A stretch of DNA of 35,139 bases from GBS-DC sp037442365 (GTDB lineage: Bacteria > Armatimonadota > Fimbriimonadia > Fimbriimonadales > GBS-DC), in the NCBI GenBank assembly GCA_037442365.1, contig JBBIQK010000031.1:1-35139 (forward strand), written 5' to 3'. Position 1 is the stretch's first letter. The number at the start of each line of letters is the position of its first letter. A program made the position numbers and the translations under genes. Below are positions 22,853 through 31,403 of the stretch, piece after piece. The notes beneath the pieces are model-generated. The model did no database searches, was not told the origin of the DNA, and saw only the letters and a list, made by a program, of their open reading frames with translations.

Positions 22853-23586
22853 CCGCTGTTTGCACGCTAAACGCCACTGTGCCCCCCGTTTACGAGGGGT
22901 TGGGGGGCTGGTTCGGTACAAGGTCAACTGATGCGCATCGCAAGCGTTCGCTCAGCCCTCACCCCCAGACCCTCTCCCGCGTGCGGGAGAGGGGAGACGC
23001 TTCTGTTGCAGCCTTCGCGCAAAGACACCTAAACGCCACTGTGCCCCCCGTTTACGAGGGGTTGGGGGGCTGGTTCGGTACAAGGTCAACTGATGCGCAT
23101 CGCAAGCGTTCGCTCAGCCCTCACCCCCAGACCCTCTCCCGCGTGCGGGAGAGGGGAGACGCTTCTGTTGCAGCCTTCGCGCAAAGACACCTAAACGCCA
23201 CTGTGCCCCCCGTTTACGAGGGGTTGGGGGGCTGGTTCGGTACAAGGTCAACTGATGCGCATCGCAAGCGTTCGCTCAGCCCTCACCCCCAGACCCTCTC
23301 CCGCGTGCGGGAGAGGGGGGCGTGCAAGCGTCGCGCCGTGCGCTATCCCCCTCTCCCAACCCGTTGGGAGAGGGGGACAAAGGGAGTGGGGGCAATCATA
23401 CAGCGCCGATTTAGGAACGACGACCGCATGACTGACATAAGTATCACTGTGGATGATTCCGCTTCAGAGATACCCGAACTCCCCTCGCGCCGTGGCGGGA
23501 GTCCCAAAGAAGCGGGCGAATCGAATGTATCGGCTGCCTGCAAACCAACATGCAGGCGCCACTCAACGGAGAGCGGAGCCGCATAA
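22849..23586 (+). CDS. Possible repeat-containing frame across the 162-bp tandem repeats
   Basis: ATG 22849 overlaps the stop of the small membrane protein as ATGA and is preceded by GGAGGCGGC. The frame (MTAVCTL then LNATVPPVYEGLGGWFGTRS repeated) stays open for 245 codons through two full and one partial 162-bp units, because 162 is divisible by three. It ends with a non-repeat tail, MTDISITVDDSASEIPELPS and about 30 more residues. The repeat DNA carries palindromes typical of intergenic repeats, so translation is doubtful; an original short gene may have been invaded by the repeats. A separate short gene starting at ATG 23428 is another possibility. Confidence 0.3.
   Translation: MTAVCTLNATVPPVYEGLGGWFGTRSTDAHRKRSLSPHPQTLSRVRERGDASVAAFAQRHLNATVPPVYEGLGGWFGTRSTDAHRKRSLSPHPQTLSRVRERGDASVAAFAQRHLNATVPPVYEGLGGWFGTRSTDAHRKRSLSPHPQTLSRVRERGACKRRAVRYPPLPTRWERGTKGVGAIIQRRFRNDDRMTDISITVDDSASEIPELPSRRGGSPKEAGESNVSAACKPTCRRHSTESGAA
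22867..23318. repeat. Tandem repeat, 162-bp unit, 2.8 copies
   Basis: Units are 22867-23028, 23029-23190 and a partial 23191-23318. The first two are identical and the third matches until 23318. Each unit has a CCCCCC/GGGGGG pairing and a hairpin from CCCTCTCCCGC and GCGGGAGAGGG. The unit ends with CAAAGACAC. Perfect identity points to recent expansion, or to an assembly effect. Confidence 0.95.
23345..23374. repeat. Intergenic palindrome of the CTCTCCC/GGGAGAG type
   Basis: CCCCCTCTCCCAAC and GTTGGGAGAGGGGG form a 14-bp stem around CC, just after the tandem repeat block. It shares its CTCTCCC/GGGAGAG core with the hairpin inside each 162-bp unit, so both may belong to one dispersed palindrome family. 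Confidence 0.6.
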
Positions 23587-23613
23587 CACAAGCGGAGGGA
23601 GGTTGGCGTAGTC
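23375..23613 (+). other. Leader region before the FliA/WhiG sigma gene
   Basis: A 239-base stretch holding a possible 52-codon frame from ATG 23428 to TAA 23586, and a hairpin of GCCTGCA (23536-23542) with TGCAGGC (23551-23557). GGAGGGAGG lies 11 bases before the sigma-factor ATG. I compared it by eye with known riboswitch cores and found no convincing match. Confidence 0.4.
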
Positions 23614-24393
23614 ATGATGGATGGATTTCAGATTCAGGAGGCATGGAAACAGTTCAAGGTGTACGGCGACCCGCATGCGCGCGAGCAGCTGATTCGCCAA
23701 TACGCGCATCTGGTCAAGCTGACCGTCACCCGCGTCGTGCCCTACCCCCCCAACGGGATGGAGTGGGAAGACCTCTATAGCTACGGCGTGATGGGGCTGA
23801 TCCGCGCTGTGGATATGTACGACCCGACGCGCAATGTGAAGTTCGAGACCTACGCGATTGCGCTGATCCGCGGCGCGGTGCTGGAGGCGTTGCGCTCGGA
23901 AGACTGGGTGCCGCGCTCCGCGCGGGACAAGCTGCGCCAGCTCGAGCGCGTGTGGGTGCGCCTCGAAGCGAGCCTCGGACGCCCCCCAACCGACGAGGAA
24001 GCCGCCGAGGCGCTCGGCGTCTCGGTACACGACTATCGCCAGCTGCTCATCGACTACGCCCGCACCAACACCATCTCACTGGAGGCGTGCCTGGTTAACG
24101 GCGACGAGGAAGAGAATAACAACCTGCTGGAGACGCTCGCTGACGCAGAGGACCCCTATGAGGAGCTGCTGGAACGCGAGCGCACCCAGGCGCTCGCCGC
24201 CGCCATCGAGAACCTCGCCGAACGCGAGCGACAGGTGATTCAGCTCTACTACTACGAAGGGCTGACCTTCAAAGAGATTGGGCAGGTGATGAGCATCTCC
24301 GAGTCGCGCGTGTACCAGATTCACACCCGTGCGCTGGCGCGCCTGCGCGAGCAACTCTGCGGCTCGGTGGTCGATCCCCATGCGGATAGTTAG
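23614..24393 (+). CDS. fliA: FliA/WhiG-family alternative sigma factor
   Basis: A 259-residue sigma-28-type factor that directs RNA polymerase to flagellar and chemotaxis promoters. Region 2 is seen in LIRQYAHLVKLTVTRVV and MEWEDLYSYGVMGLIRAVDMYDP with KFETYAIALIRGAVLEALRS and DWVPRSAR. Region 3 is in QLERVWVRLEASLGRPPTDEEAAEALGV. Region 4 is LAERERQVIQLYYYEGLTFK and EIGQVMSISESRVYQIHTRAL with the helix-turn-helix. The length is normal. The start may be ATG 23614 or 23617. No anti-sigma factor FlgM or flagellar genes are adjacent. The sigma-28-like site before the chemoreceptor at 4592 is a likely target in this window. Confidence 0.93.
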   Translation: MMDGFQIQEAWKQFKVYGDPHAREQLIRQYAHLVKLTVTRVVPYPPNGMEWEDLYSYGVMGLIRAVDMYDPTRNVKFETYAIALIRGAVLEALRSEDWVPRSARDKLRQLERVWVRLEASLGRPPTDEEAAEALGVSVHDYRQLLIDYARTNTISLEACLVNGDEEENNNLLETLADAEDPYEELLERERTQALAAAIENLAERERQVIQLYYYEGLTFKEIGQVMSISESRVYQIHTRALARLREQLCGSVVDPHADS

Positions 24394-24435
24394 AATTTGG
24401 CTGCTTGTGGAATAACCCTCTCGTAAGGGGCACGC

Positions 24436-26742
24436 ATGCAACAATGCAAGTCGTTCGTGGGGACGCCGTGCAGTCTGACGCGCCCGTTCGTGGTTGTGTT
24501 CGTGCTGCAGCTGATAACGCTGCGCTGGGGGGTGGATGTACCGCTCACGCCGACGCTCTACCTGCAGGCGCTGCTGACCTCGCTGGGCGTGGTGGGCGTT
24601 ATCAGTGCGCTGCTCTATCGAGTGAACGCCCGCGCCTACGACGCGGCGAAACTGCAACATGCGCAGCTGACGCGCCTGCAAAAAGCCATCGAATCTTCGC
24701 CCGCCGCCGTACTGATTACCGACCCCGAACAGCGGATTGTCTATGTCAACCCCACCTTCACCAGAATCACTGGCTACACGCCTGAAGAAGCCCTCGGACA
24801 GCGCCCAAACATCCTCAAGAGCGGGATGATGCCCAAGTCGTTCTACCAGCAAAAGCACGACGCCCTGCAACGGGGCGAGCAGTTTCACGGCAGGGTGCTG
24901 AACCGTAAAAAGGGAACCGCTGTCAAGACGCCCGACAATGGCGTCGAGTTCAGTCCGCACACGCACTACTTGGCAGAAACAGTTGTCTCGCCTATCCTTG
25001 ACGAGAAGGGCGCGCTGCTGGGCTACTTCAGCATTCAAACCGATATCACCGAGCAGGTAATGCGCGACGAGGCGGAGGCGCAACGCAAACAACTGAACCA
25101 GACCCTAACGCGCCTGGCGATTGCGCTGCAAGCCGAGACGCCGTTTCCCCAGCGACTCGCGCAGGTTCTGGAGACGCTCACGCGCGAAGGCGTCGTGGGC
25201 GAAAACAGCGCGCTGGCGTTGTGGGAGCAACAGGGCGAGTCGCTGGTCCTTGTCGGCGTCGCGGGCGCGCTGCAGGACTACTTCGGCGCGGGCTGGCAAA
25301 CCCTCATCGCCAGCGAGTGGGACAATACGCAGCCACGCCCACTTCAACTCACGGTTCACGGACGCCCCACGAACGCCGTCGCCGCGCCCCTGAGATGGAT
25401 GGAACAGCGGCTGGGAATGCTCATCCTAGTCTGCGACCGCTGCCGAATCGATCGGCAGGGGCTGAGCGTCGCGATGCGCGAGTTCTGCGAGTCGCTGGGC
25501 GAGCTGCTGGCGATGGCGCTCATGCGGGAGCGCTCGCTACAGGCGCTGCTGGAAGCCAAGCATGAGGCGGAGCGACTCGCGCAGGCGCGCAGCGAGTTCC
25601 TCGCCAACATGAGCCATGAAATCCGTACTCCCATGAACGGCGTCATCGGGATGCTGCACCTGCTCAAGGACACGCCGCTCAGCGCGGAACAGCGCGACCT
25701 GCTGCATACCGCCGAGACCAGCGCCCAGCATCTGCTGGAGATTCTGAACGACATCCTGAACCTTGCGAAGATCGAGGCAGGGCAGATGAAGCTGGAGCGC
25801 ACGCCGACCGACCTGCGGCGGCTGGTCAAAGAGACCTGCGAAATGGTACGCCCGCAGGCGAGGCTGAAAGGCATCCTGCTGCGCGAAGAGCTGCCCGAAG
25901 CCGACCTGTATGCGCTCGCCGACCCGACGCGCCTGCGCCAGATTCTGCTCAACCTGCTCAGCAACGCCATCAAATTCACCGAGCGCGGCGAGGTCGTCGT
26001 CCGCCTGACGCAACTGCCCACATCCGCTGACGCCGCAGACCATCTCGCCCTGCGCTTCGAGGTGCAGGACACGGGAGTCGGCATTCCCCCAGAAAAGCAG
26101 CAGCAGATTTTCGAACCGTTCCGTCAGGCGGACGGCTCCACCACGCGCAAATACGGCGGCACGGGGCTGGGGCTGGCAATCTCCCGCAAACTGGTTGAAC
26201 TGATGGGCGGGCAGATGGGCGTAATCAGTGCGGTCGGCGCAGGCTCCACCTTCTGGTTCGAGCTCACCCTGCCCGCTTCGGAAGCGCCCGCGCATGTGCG
26301 GCTGGAGAGGCAACTGCGGTCTGCCGAGCCGACCGCCCTCACAGGCTTGCGCGTGCTGGTCGCCGAAGACAACTATGTCAATCAGAAAGTGATTCGCCGC
26401 ACGCTGGAGAGGTGGGGCGTCGAAGCGCAGATTGCTGGCAACGGCCGCGAGGCGCTGGAGTGGCTCTCGTGCGAGCCGTTCCACCTCGTGCTGATGGATT
26501 GCCAGATGCCCGAAATGGACGGCTACGAGGCGACGCGCCGCATCCGCGCCTACGAGCAACCGCGCGGGCTGCACATCCCGATTATCGCCCTCACCGCCAA
26601 CGCGCTGGAGGGCGACCGTGAAAAGTGCCTCGAGTGCGGCATGGACGACTACCTCACAAAGCCTCTCAACCCCGACCTGCTGTGGGAGAAACTGATTCAC
26701 TGGGGCGTCCCCCGCTTGCAACAGGCGACGCAAGCAGCGTGA
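24436..26742 (+). CDS. Hybrid sensor histidine kinase (PAS-GAF-HisKA-HATPase-REC)
   Basis: A 768-residue membrane sensor kinase. AAGGGG precedes ATG 24436. Two N-terminal hydrophobic segments (about 18-30 and 39-62) are followed by a PAS domain (AIESSPAAVLITDPEQRIVY and FTRITGYTPEEALGQRP) with an insert of about a dozen residues after NRKKG. A GAF-like region follows, then the dimerisation domain with phospho-acceptor H394 in NMSHEIRTPMNGVIGML. The ATPase domain has NLLSNAIKFTERGEVVV, DTGVGIPPEKQQQIFEPFRQ and GGTGLGLAISRKLVELMGG. The C-terminal receiver has EDNYVNQKV and phospho-acceptor D688 in LVLMDCQMPEMDGYEA, with the K of YLTKPL. A partner phosphotransfer protein or output is not in the window. 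The signal is unknown. Confidence 0.96.
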   Translation: MQQCKSFVGTPCSLTRPFVVVFVLQLITLRWGVDVPLTPTLYLQALLTSLGVVGVISALLYRVNARAYDAAKLQHAQLTRLQKAIESSPAAVLITDPEQRIVYVNPTFTRITGYTPEEALGQRPNILKSGMMPKSFYQQKHDALQRGEQFHGRVLNRKKGTAVKTPDNGVEFSPHTHYLAETVVSPILDEKGALLGYFSIQTDITEQVMRDEAEAQRKQLNQTLTRLAIALQAETPFPQRLAQVLETLTREGVVGENSALALWEQQGESLVLVGVAGALQDYFGAGWQTLIASEWDNTQPRPLQLTVHGRPTNAVAAPLRWMEQRLGMLILVCDRCRIDRQGLSVAMREFCESLGELLAMALMRERSLQALLEAKHEAERLAQARSEFLANMSHEIRTPMNGVIGMLHLLKDTPLSAEQRDLLHTAETSAQHLLEILNDILNLAKIEAGQMKLERTPTDLRRLVKETCEMVRPQARLKGILLREELPEADLYALADPTRLRQILLNLLSNAIKFTERGEVVVRLTQLPTSADAADHLALRFEVQDTGVGIPPEKQQQIFEPFRQADGSTTRKYGGTGLGLAISRKLVELMGGQMGVISAVGAGSTFWFELTLPASEAPAHVRLERQLRSAEPTALTGLRVLVAEDNYVNQKVIRRTLERWGVEAQIAGNGREALEWLSCEPFHLVLMDCQMPEMDGYEATRRIRAYEQPRGLHIPIIALTANALEGDREKCLECGMDDYLTKPLNPDLLWEKLIHWGVPRLQQATQAA

Positions 26743-26752
26743 GCCTATCAGG

Positions 26753-26758
26753 TACAAT
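26753..26758 (+). promoter_or_regulatory. -10 box placing the hpt start codon at the 5' end
   Basis: TACAAT at 26753-26758 is followed by six bases and then the GTG start of hpt at 26765, so transcription should begin at or next to the start codon. There is no Shine-Dalgarno sequence in the six bases. Confidence 0.55.
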
Positions 26759-26764
26759 TGCGCC

Positions 26765-27343
26765 GTGCAGACAATTACGCTGCCCGAGCCGACGCTGCCG
26801 CCGATTATCCAGCGCGTGTGGCTCGATGAACGCAAAATCAAGCGCAAGGTCCGACGCATCGCGCAGCAGATTGACCGCGACTACGCGGGGGTGAACCCGC
26901 ACCTGGTCACGGTCATGAAGGGCGGGCTGTTTTTCCTGACCGACCTCGCCCGCGCGATGACCATCCCCCACACGCTCGACTTTCTCGCCATCACCAGCTA
27001 CGGTCCCCAGGCGCAATCGGGCGAGGTACGCATCACCAAAGACCTCGATGAGCCGATTGCAGGACGCCATGTGATTATCGTGGAGGATATTCTGGACACG
27101 GGGCTGACCCTGGCGTACATCTACAAAAATCTGGAGCGTCGCAAGCCCGCCAGCCTCAAAGTGTGCGTGTTTTTAGACCGCCCCTACCGACGGCTCATCG
27201 ACATCCCGATTGCCTACAAGGGCTTCGATGCGCCTGACGAGTTCCTGGTGGGCTATGGGCTGGACTGGCGTCAGCAGTATCGGAGCCTGCCCTACATCGG
27301 GATTATCAAGCCCGAAGTGCTTCGGGCGGAGATGCAGGGGTGA
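26765..27343 (+). CDS. hpt: Hypoxanthine phosphoribosyltransferase
   Basis: A 192-residue purine salvage enzyme converting hypoxanthine or guanine and PRPP to IMP or GMP. The GTG start at 26765 is probably leaderless. Motifs are the N-terminal substrate loop VTVMKGGLFFLTDLARAM, the flexible loop with SYGPQAQSGEV, the PRPP-binding VIIVEDILDTGLTLAYIY with the acidic pair E107-D108, and the base-binding C-terminus YKGFDAPDEFLVGYGLDW. The length and order fit the family. A membrane-anchored gene starts 4 bases later on the same strand. Confidence 0.96.
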   Translation: MQTITLPEPTLPPIIQRVWLDERKIKRKVRRIAQQIDRDYAGVNPHLVTVMKGGLFFLTDLARAMTIPHTLDFLAITSYGPQAQSGEVRITKDLDEPIAGRHVIIVEDILDTGLTLAYIYKNLERRKPASLKVCVFLDRPYRRLIDIPIAYKGFDAPDEFLVGYGLDWRQQYRSLPYIGIIKPEVLRAEMQG

Positions 27344-27347
27344 GCGG

Positions 27348-27830
27348 ATGCGGGCGACCGTTGCGCTGTGGGCGGCGTTTCTGGTGATTATCGTGCTGTT
27401 TGCGGCGTCGCTGATGGCGGCGCATCAGGCAGGCGGCGGCGCGCTCGCCCGCACGAACGCGCCCACCATTCCCCCCAACCGCCTCATTCTCGATACGGGC
27501 GACCTGATGATTGAGGGCTGCATCGCGCCGTTGCCCTCGGGCGAGCAGGAAGTGCGCCTGAAACTGCACAACACGGGGCTGAGCGCGCTGCGCAACTTGC
27601 GGCTCGAAGTCGAGCTGGGAGGCAAACCGCCAAAAGCGCCTGCCGCGCCCATCTCCATCCGCCGATTCCCGCGCAAGCCGCAGCCCGAGGTCGTGCTGCT
27701 GTTCGAGCCGACCAAAAGCCGTCAACTGCGTGTGAAGGCAAGCTATCAATGGGGACTGCTCGGTTCGGGCGCAGGCGGCGGCGAGGCTACCAGAACGCTC
27801 GTTCGATGTCAGAGCGCGCCGAGCCAGTGA
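27348..27830 (+). CDS. Membrane-anchored protein of unknown function
   Basis: A 160-residue protein starting 4 bases after hpt, with GGGGTGAG overlapping the hpt stop. Residues 7-24 (LWAAFLVIIVLFAASLMA) form a membrane anchor or uncleaved signal. The soluble part has β-strands typical of an Ig-like or FxxD-type accessory domain (EVRLKLHNTGLSALRNLRLE and PEVVLLFEPTKSRQLRVKAS). No family is recognised. The 3' end overlaps the convergent GHL10 gene by 22 bases. It may form an operon with hpt by spacing, though no functional link is apparent. Confidence 0.7.
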   Translation: MRATVALWAAFLVIIVLFAASLMAAHQAGGGALARTNAPTIPPNRLILDTGDLMIEGCIAPLPSGEQEVRLKLHNTGLSALRNLRLEVELGGKPPKAPAAPISIRRFPRKPQPEVVLLFEPTKSRQLRVKASYQWGLLGSGAGGGEATRTLVRCQSAPSQ

Positions 27831-29548
27831 ACCCGCGCCTGCTCAATCACAAGCGCGCCGCCCGCCTGCTTACGCAGCACGCCCAGCACCGCGACCCGGT
27901 CGCCCTGCAGCAACGGGAGCGCAGGCGCGCTCACCTGCACGGCGACCGTCGCCTCGCCCAGCGCGTCGCGCACGATGAGCGGCGCGTCTGCCTGCAGCCA
28001 ATCCCCCACGACGACCTTGTTCAACAGCAGCACAGGCGTCCCGTCGGGCAGCGGCGCGAGGCTCTCGATGCGGCGCACTATCTGCGCGTCCGTATCGCTT
28101 AGCAGCACGGGCAGGTTCACACCCATCCCCGCCGCGACCCAAACCGTTCCCAACGACCGCGCGGGCAGCCCTTCCCCACGGGCAATCAGCGTATAGGCGC
28201 CTGGGGGCAGATGCACCGCCGCGAAAAAGCCGTTGCCGTCCGCCGTGAGCGTGCGCACGAGCGAGCCTTCACGGTACACCTCCACCGTCGCGCCGTCCAC
28301 AGGCGAGAGGCTCCGCGCATCCAGCACCGTGCCCATCAGGTGTCCTGCGGTGGGCGCGAGCTTCCACGGGAGGGGCGGCGTCGGAACCCACGCGCCGAAG
28401 TAGTCGCCCAGCGCACGGTAAAACGCCTCGTCGTAGCGGCGCGCGCCCTCCTCCGTGCCGACGCCTGTCGTCGCCGCATACGAGAAAAAGTTCACCCCCT
28501 GCACGCGGTTGCCCGCAGGCGACGGCGCACGCGCAAACTCAATCTGCTTGAATGTGTTCTCCAGGCTGTTGAGATAGTTGCCAATCCCCACCACGCCGAT
28601 GCGCCCGTGCTGATGGTCTTTCAAAAAGGTCGCCCAGTTGCGGAAGAACGCCGCGCGCGACGGGTTCGACTCGTCGTAATAGACCATCGGGATTGCCATG
28701 TCCAGAATGCCCTCTTTGAGCCAGCCCTGCCAGTCCTGAAACACGGCGCGGTAGGCGGAGCGGTTCACCCAGTCGTCGCTGGTTTGCGGTCCGTCGCCCC
28801 ATGTGATAAGCGCGGCGCTGACTCGTAGGCGGGGCTTGAGCGCGGTCGCCTGCGCGTAGATTTTGCGTACCACCGCCGACACCTGATCGCGCCGCCACTG
28901 CTTCCAGAGCGGGTCGGTCGGCTCTGGCTTGCCCGTGCGCCCGTACCGCTGATTGAACCGCGCCACACTCACGGGATTGTAGCCCCAGCGCTCGCCCGTG
29001 TAGCGAATGTAATCGAAGTGAATACCGTCCACATCATAGCGGCGCACGATGTCCAGCACGACCTTCGTGAACCACTCGTGATAGCGCGGATGTCCCCAGT
29101 CGCCCCCGTAGCCCACTTCCGTGACGCGATTGCCGTCGTAGTCCTCGGTCTGGATTTCGGGCAGGCGGTTCAGGATATGTCTTGGGTCGTTGGGCCAGCC
29201 GCTGCCAGGCCAGATGGGATGGCTGTTGACCCACACATGCACCTCCACGCGCGGGGTTTCGGAATGCGCCTTCTCGATGAGGTACGCCAGCGCGTCGAAG
29301 TCCGCCTGCTGCTGCGTCGCGAACGGCTCCAGCGCGGAGCGATAGTGCGCGTCGCCGCGTTTGCGCATCTGCACAATCACGGCGTTCATATGCGCCGCGC
29401 GCACCCGCCGCAGGAGCGTATCCACCTGTTCGGGCGTATGGAACCCCTCGTTGAAGCCGTCTACCCAGAAGCCTCGAAACTCCGCCTGCGCCTGTCCCAG
29501 TGCAAGTGTCATCGCAATCCCTACCGCCAGCGTCCATCCGTATCGCAT
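27809..29548 (-). CDS. Secreted family 10-like glycosyl hydrolase (GHL10, DUF187)
   Basis: A 579-residue exported protein. The signal peptide is MRYGWTLAVGIAMTLALGQA before QAEF. The GHL10 TIM barrel begins EFRGFWVDGFNEGFHTPEQV, continues with MNAVIVQMRKRGDAHYRS and VHVWVNSHPIWPGSGW, and has the barrel core VDGIHFDYIRYTGERWGYNP with candidate acidic residues. ILDMAIPMVYYDES follows. After about 400 residues, a carboxypeptidase-regulatory-like β-domain appears (GTVLDARSLSPVDGATVEVY), then an OB-like tail (TPVLLLNKVVVGDWLQ). The family is thought to act on cell-wall or surface glycans, but substrates are not well known. A TACACT box 8 bases upstream of the ATG suggests a near-leaderless message. 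Confidence 0.9.
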   Translation of the reverse strand: MRYGWTLAVGIAMTLALGQAQAEFRGFWVDGFNEGFHTPEQVDTLLRRVRAAHMNAVIVQMRKRGDAHYRSALEPFATQQQADFDALAYLIEKAHSETPRVEVHVWVNSHPIWPGSGWPNDPRHILNRLPEIQTEDYDGNRVTEVGYGGDWGHPRYHEWFTKVVLDIVRRYDVDGIHFDYIRYTGERWGYNPVSVARFNQRYGRTGKPEPTDPLWKQWRRDQVSAVVRKIYAQATALKPRLRVSAALITWGDGPQTSDDWVNRSAYRAVFQDWQGWLKEGILDMAIPMVYYDESNPSRAAFFRNWATFLKDHQHGRIGVVGIGNYLNSLENTFKQIEFARAPSPAGNRVQGVNFFSYAATTGVGTEEGARRYDEAFYRALGDYFGAWVPTPPLPWKLAPTAGHLMGTVLDARSLSPVDGATVEVYREGSLVRTLTADGNGFFAAVHLPPGAYTLIARGEGLPARSLGTVWVAAGMGVNLPVLLSDTDAQIVRRIESLAPLPDGTPVLLLNKVVVGDWLQADAPLIVRDALGEATVAVQVSAPALPLLQGDRVAVLGVLRKQAGGALVIEQARVHWLGAL

Positions 29549-29570
29549 CGGGCGATAGTGTACCTGACGC

Positions 29571-30695
29571 TCAGTAGCGGAACTCCAGCAGTTCCACAGG
29601 CGCGTGCGTGAGCAGCTCGCAGCTGTCGTCGGTCACCAGCACATCCTGCTCGATGCGCACGCCGCCCAGTCCCGGCACATAGACGCCCGGCTCGACGGTG
29701 AGTACCATGCCCGCCTCCAGCGGTTTTTTATCGCGGAACGAGAGACCCGCGCCGTCGTGAACCGCAATCCCGATGGAGTGCCCCAGCCCGTGCCCAAAGT
29801 AGTCCGCCAGCCCGTACCCGTCCAGCGTCTTGCGGGCGAGGGCGTCCACCTGTTTGCCCTTCACGCCGGGGCGAATCGCCTCAATCGCGCGGTTCAGGGC
29901 GTCCAGCACGGCGGTATAGATTTTGCGCTGTTCAGGCGACGCGCTGCCAATCACCACCGTGCGCGTGAGGTCGGAGCAGTAGCCGTTCAGGCGCGCGCCG
30001 AAGTCCACCGTCACGAAGTCGCCGTTCTGCAGGCGTCGTTCGGAGGGCTTGCCGTGCGGCAGCGCGGTGCGCTCGCCCGACACGGCGATGGTCTCGAATG
30101 CAGGGTACGCGCCCTGCCGACGGATGTAGAAGTCGATCTCCATCGCGATGTCCCACTCGGCGATGTCAGGCTGAAAGAGGCGCTGGATATGCTCGAAGGT
30201 CGCGTCGGCGAGTTGCGCGGCGGCGCGCAGATGGGCAATCTCTTCGGCGTCTTTCACGCGGCGCAGCTTGTCGACGGGCGCGCCCGCAGGCTTGAGGCGT
30301 ATCCCCGCTTTGCGCATCGGCTTGCGCATCCCCTGCAGCCAAGCGACCGATACGCTACTCTCCACGCCCAGCGTGCGCACGCCCAGCGACTGCGCCGTCT
30401 CCGCCACCGTCTCGCCGAACTCCTTCAGCGTCGGGTTCACGAGGATTGGCAGGTCCGCCACCTCGCCCTGCGCCTGCGTCGCATAGATGCCGCCCGTCAG
30501 GAACTGCGCCTCGTCGGGGGTCAGCAGCAGCGCGCCGAACGAACCCGTGAAGCCCGTCAGGTAGAACAGGTTGCCCGCGTTCACAATCAGCAGCGCATCG
30601 GGCGGGTTTTTGCCGCCGAAGACCGCCTCCCGCAGCTTCGCCCGCCGCGCCGCGTAGCCTAATCCAGCGGCTTGAGCTTGATGTTGCGATACCAT
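29571..30695 (-). CDS. M24-family Xaa-Pro aminopeptidase
   Basis: A 374-residue metallopeptidase of the pita-bread fold that removes N-terminal residues before proline. The N-terminal creatinase-like domain has ALLIVNAGNLFYLTGFTGSF. The catalytic domain carries the metal ligands in VTVDFGARLNGYCSDLTRTV (two Asp), GHGLGHSIGI (His), VLTVEPGVYVPG (Glu) and VRIEQDVLVT (Glu). The length is typical for PepQ/PepP-like enzymes. No start downstream of ATG 30695 fits better; the gene therefore overlaps the 3' end of the DUF1080 gene by 37 bases. It is probably co-transcribed with it and with the GHL10 gene. Confidence 0.94.
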   Translation of the reverse strand: MVSQHQAQAAGLGYAARRAKLREAVFGGKNPPDALLIVNAGNLFYLTGFTGSFGALLLTPDEAQFLTGGIYATQAQGEVADLPILVNPTLKEFGETVAETAQSLGVRTLGVESSVSVAWLQGMRKPMRKAGIRLKPAGAPVDKLRRVKDAEEIAHLRAAAQLADATFEHIQRLFQPDIAEWDIAMEIDFYIRRQGAYPAFETIAVSGERTALPHGKPSERRLQNGDFVTVDFGARLNGYCSDLTRTVVIGSASPEQRKIYTAVLDALNRAIEAIRPGVKGKQVDALARKTLDGYGLADYFGHGLGHSIGIAVHDGAGLSFRDKKPLEAGMVLTVEPGVYVPGLGGVRIEQDVLVTDDSCELLTHAPVELLEFRY

Positions 30696-31378
30696 ATCGG
30701 GTCACTGTGATTCTGGAGCGCGATGTAGCCCGGGCGCGTCATCGTGTTGTAGGCGTACTTGAACTTGTTCGGCGTGCCGTCGGGATTGCGCCCCGCCTCT
30801 GTCCAGCGGCTGAGGTCAATCTCATTTATCTTCTCGCCGTTCAGGTAGACCACAATCCGATTATCCTTGCAGATGATGTGATAGCTGTTCCACTCGCCCG
30901 CGGGTTTGGCGGCGTTTTTGCTGGGCGCCTGAATGTCGTAAATCGCGCCGCAGTCGTGCTTGCTGGGTTTCTCCTTGCCGTAGCTGTCCAGCACCTGCAC
31001 CTCGATGCCTGTATGTACGGGGTCGTTCTTGTCCCATGTGCGCAGGAACACGCCGCTGTTGCCCCGCGGGGCGACCTTGAACTCCAGCTTCAGCTCGAAG
31101 TTTTTGTAGACGCCGTCGGCGTAAATCATCCCACCGCCGCCCTTGCCCGTGCAGTGCAGGGTTCCATCCTCCACCACCCACGAGCCGTCGACGCCCGCGA
31201 CTGTCCAGCCCTTGAGGCTCTCGCCGTCAAAGAGCAGTTTCCAGCCGTCTTTCATCTCCTGTTCGCTCAGATGGTTCGCCTGCTGCAGCGCGACGGCGAC
31301 GCCGACCAGCAGCGCAAACACGCCTATCAGAAAGGCAACAGATTGAGTTCTGGGTCTCATAGTAAGGCGTTTCGCCAT
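30659..31378 (-). CDS. Exported DUF1080 (3-keto-disaccharide hydrolase-type) protein
   Basis: A 239-residue protein with start ATG 31378 preceded by AGGAG, though ATG 31360 is possible. It has a signal peptide or anchor (TQSVAFLIGVFALLVGVAVA), then a concanavalin-like β-sandwich of the DUF1080 family: GWKLLFDGESLKGWTVAG, WVVEDGTLHCTGKGGGG, NFELKLEFKVAPRGNSGVFL, GIEVQVLDSYG, GAIYDIQAPSKNA, EWNSYHIICKDNRIVVYLNG and GYIALQNHSDPIWYRNIKLK. Members act on modified sugars outside the cell and are common in Planctomycetota, Verrucomicrobiota and Armatimonadota. Upstream lies a decayed operon; downstream is the M24 peptidase. Confidence 0.92.
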   Translation of the reverse strand: MAKRLTMRPRTQSVAFLIGVFALLVGVAVALQQANHLSEQEMKDGWKLLFDGESLKGWTVAGVDGSWVVEDGTLHCTGKGGGGMIYADGVYKNFELKLEFKVAPRGNSGVFLRTWDKNDPVHTGIEVQVLDSYGKEKPSKHDCGAIYDIQAPSKNAAKPAGEWNSYHIICKDNRIVVYLNGEKINEIDLSRWTEAGRNPDGTPNKFKYAYNTMTRPGYIALQNHSDPIWYRNIKLKPLD

Positions 31379-31403
31379 GCACGCGCAAACTCCTGCCGCC
31401 CGA

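Noticed and set aside
22867..23318. CRISPR array
   Set aside because: The repeats are contiguous 162-bp units with no unique spacers and no cas genes nearby.
23375..23613. Riboswitch before fliA
   Set aside because: Bases such as GCGGGCGAATC recalled the ydaO or cobalamin cores, but the required pairing order and other conserved blocks could not be found. Only a plain hairpin is supported.
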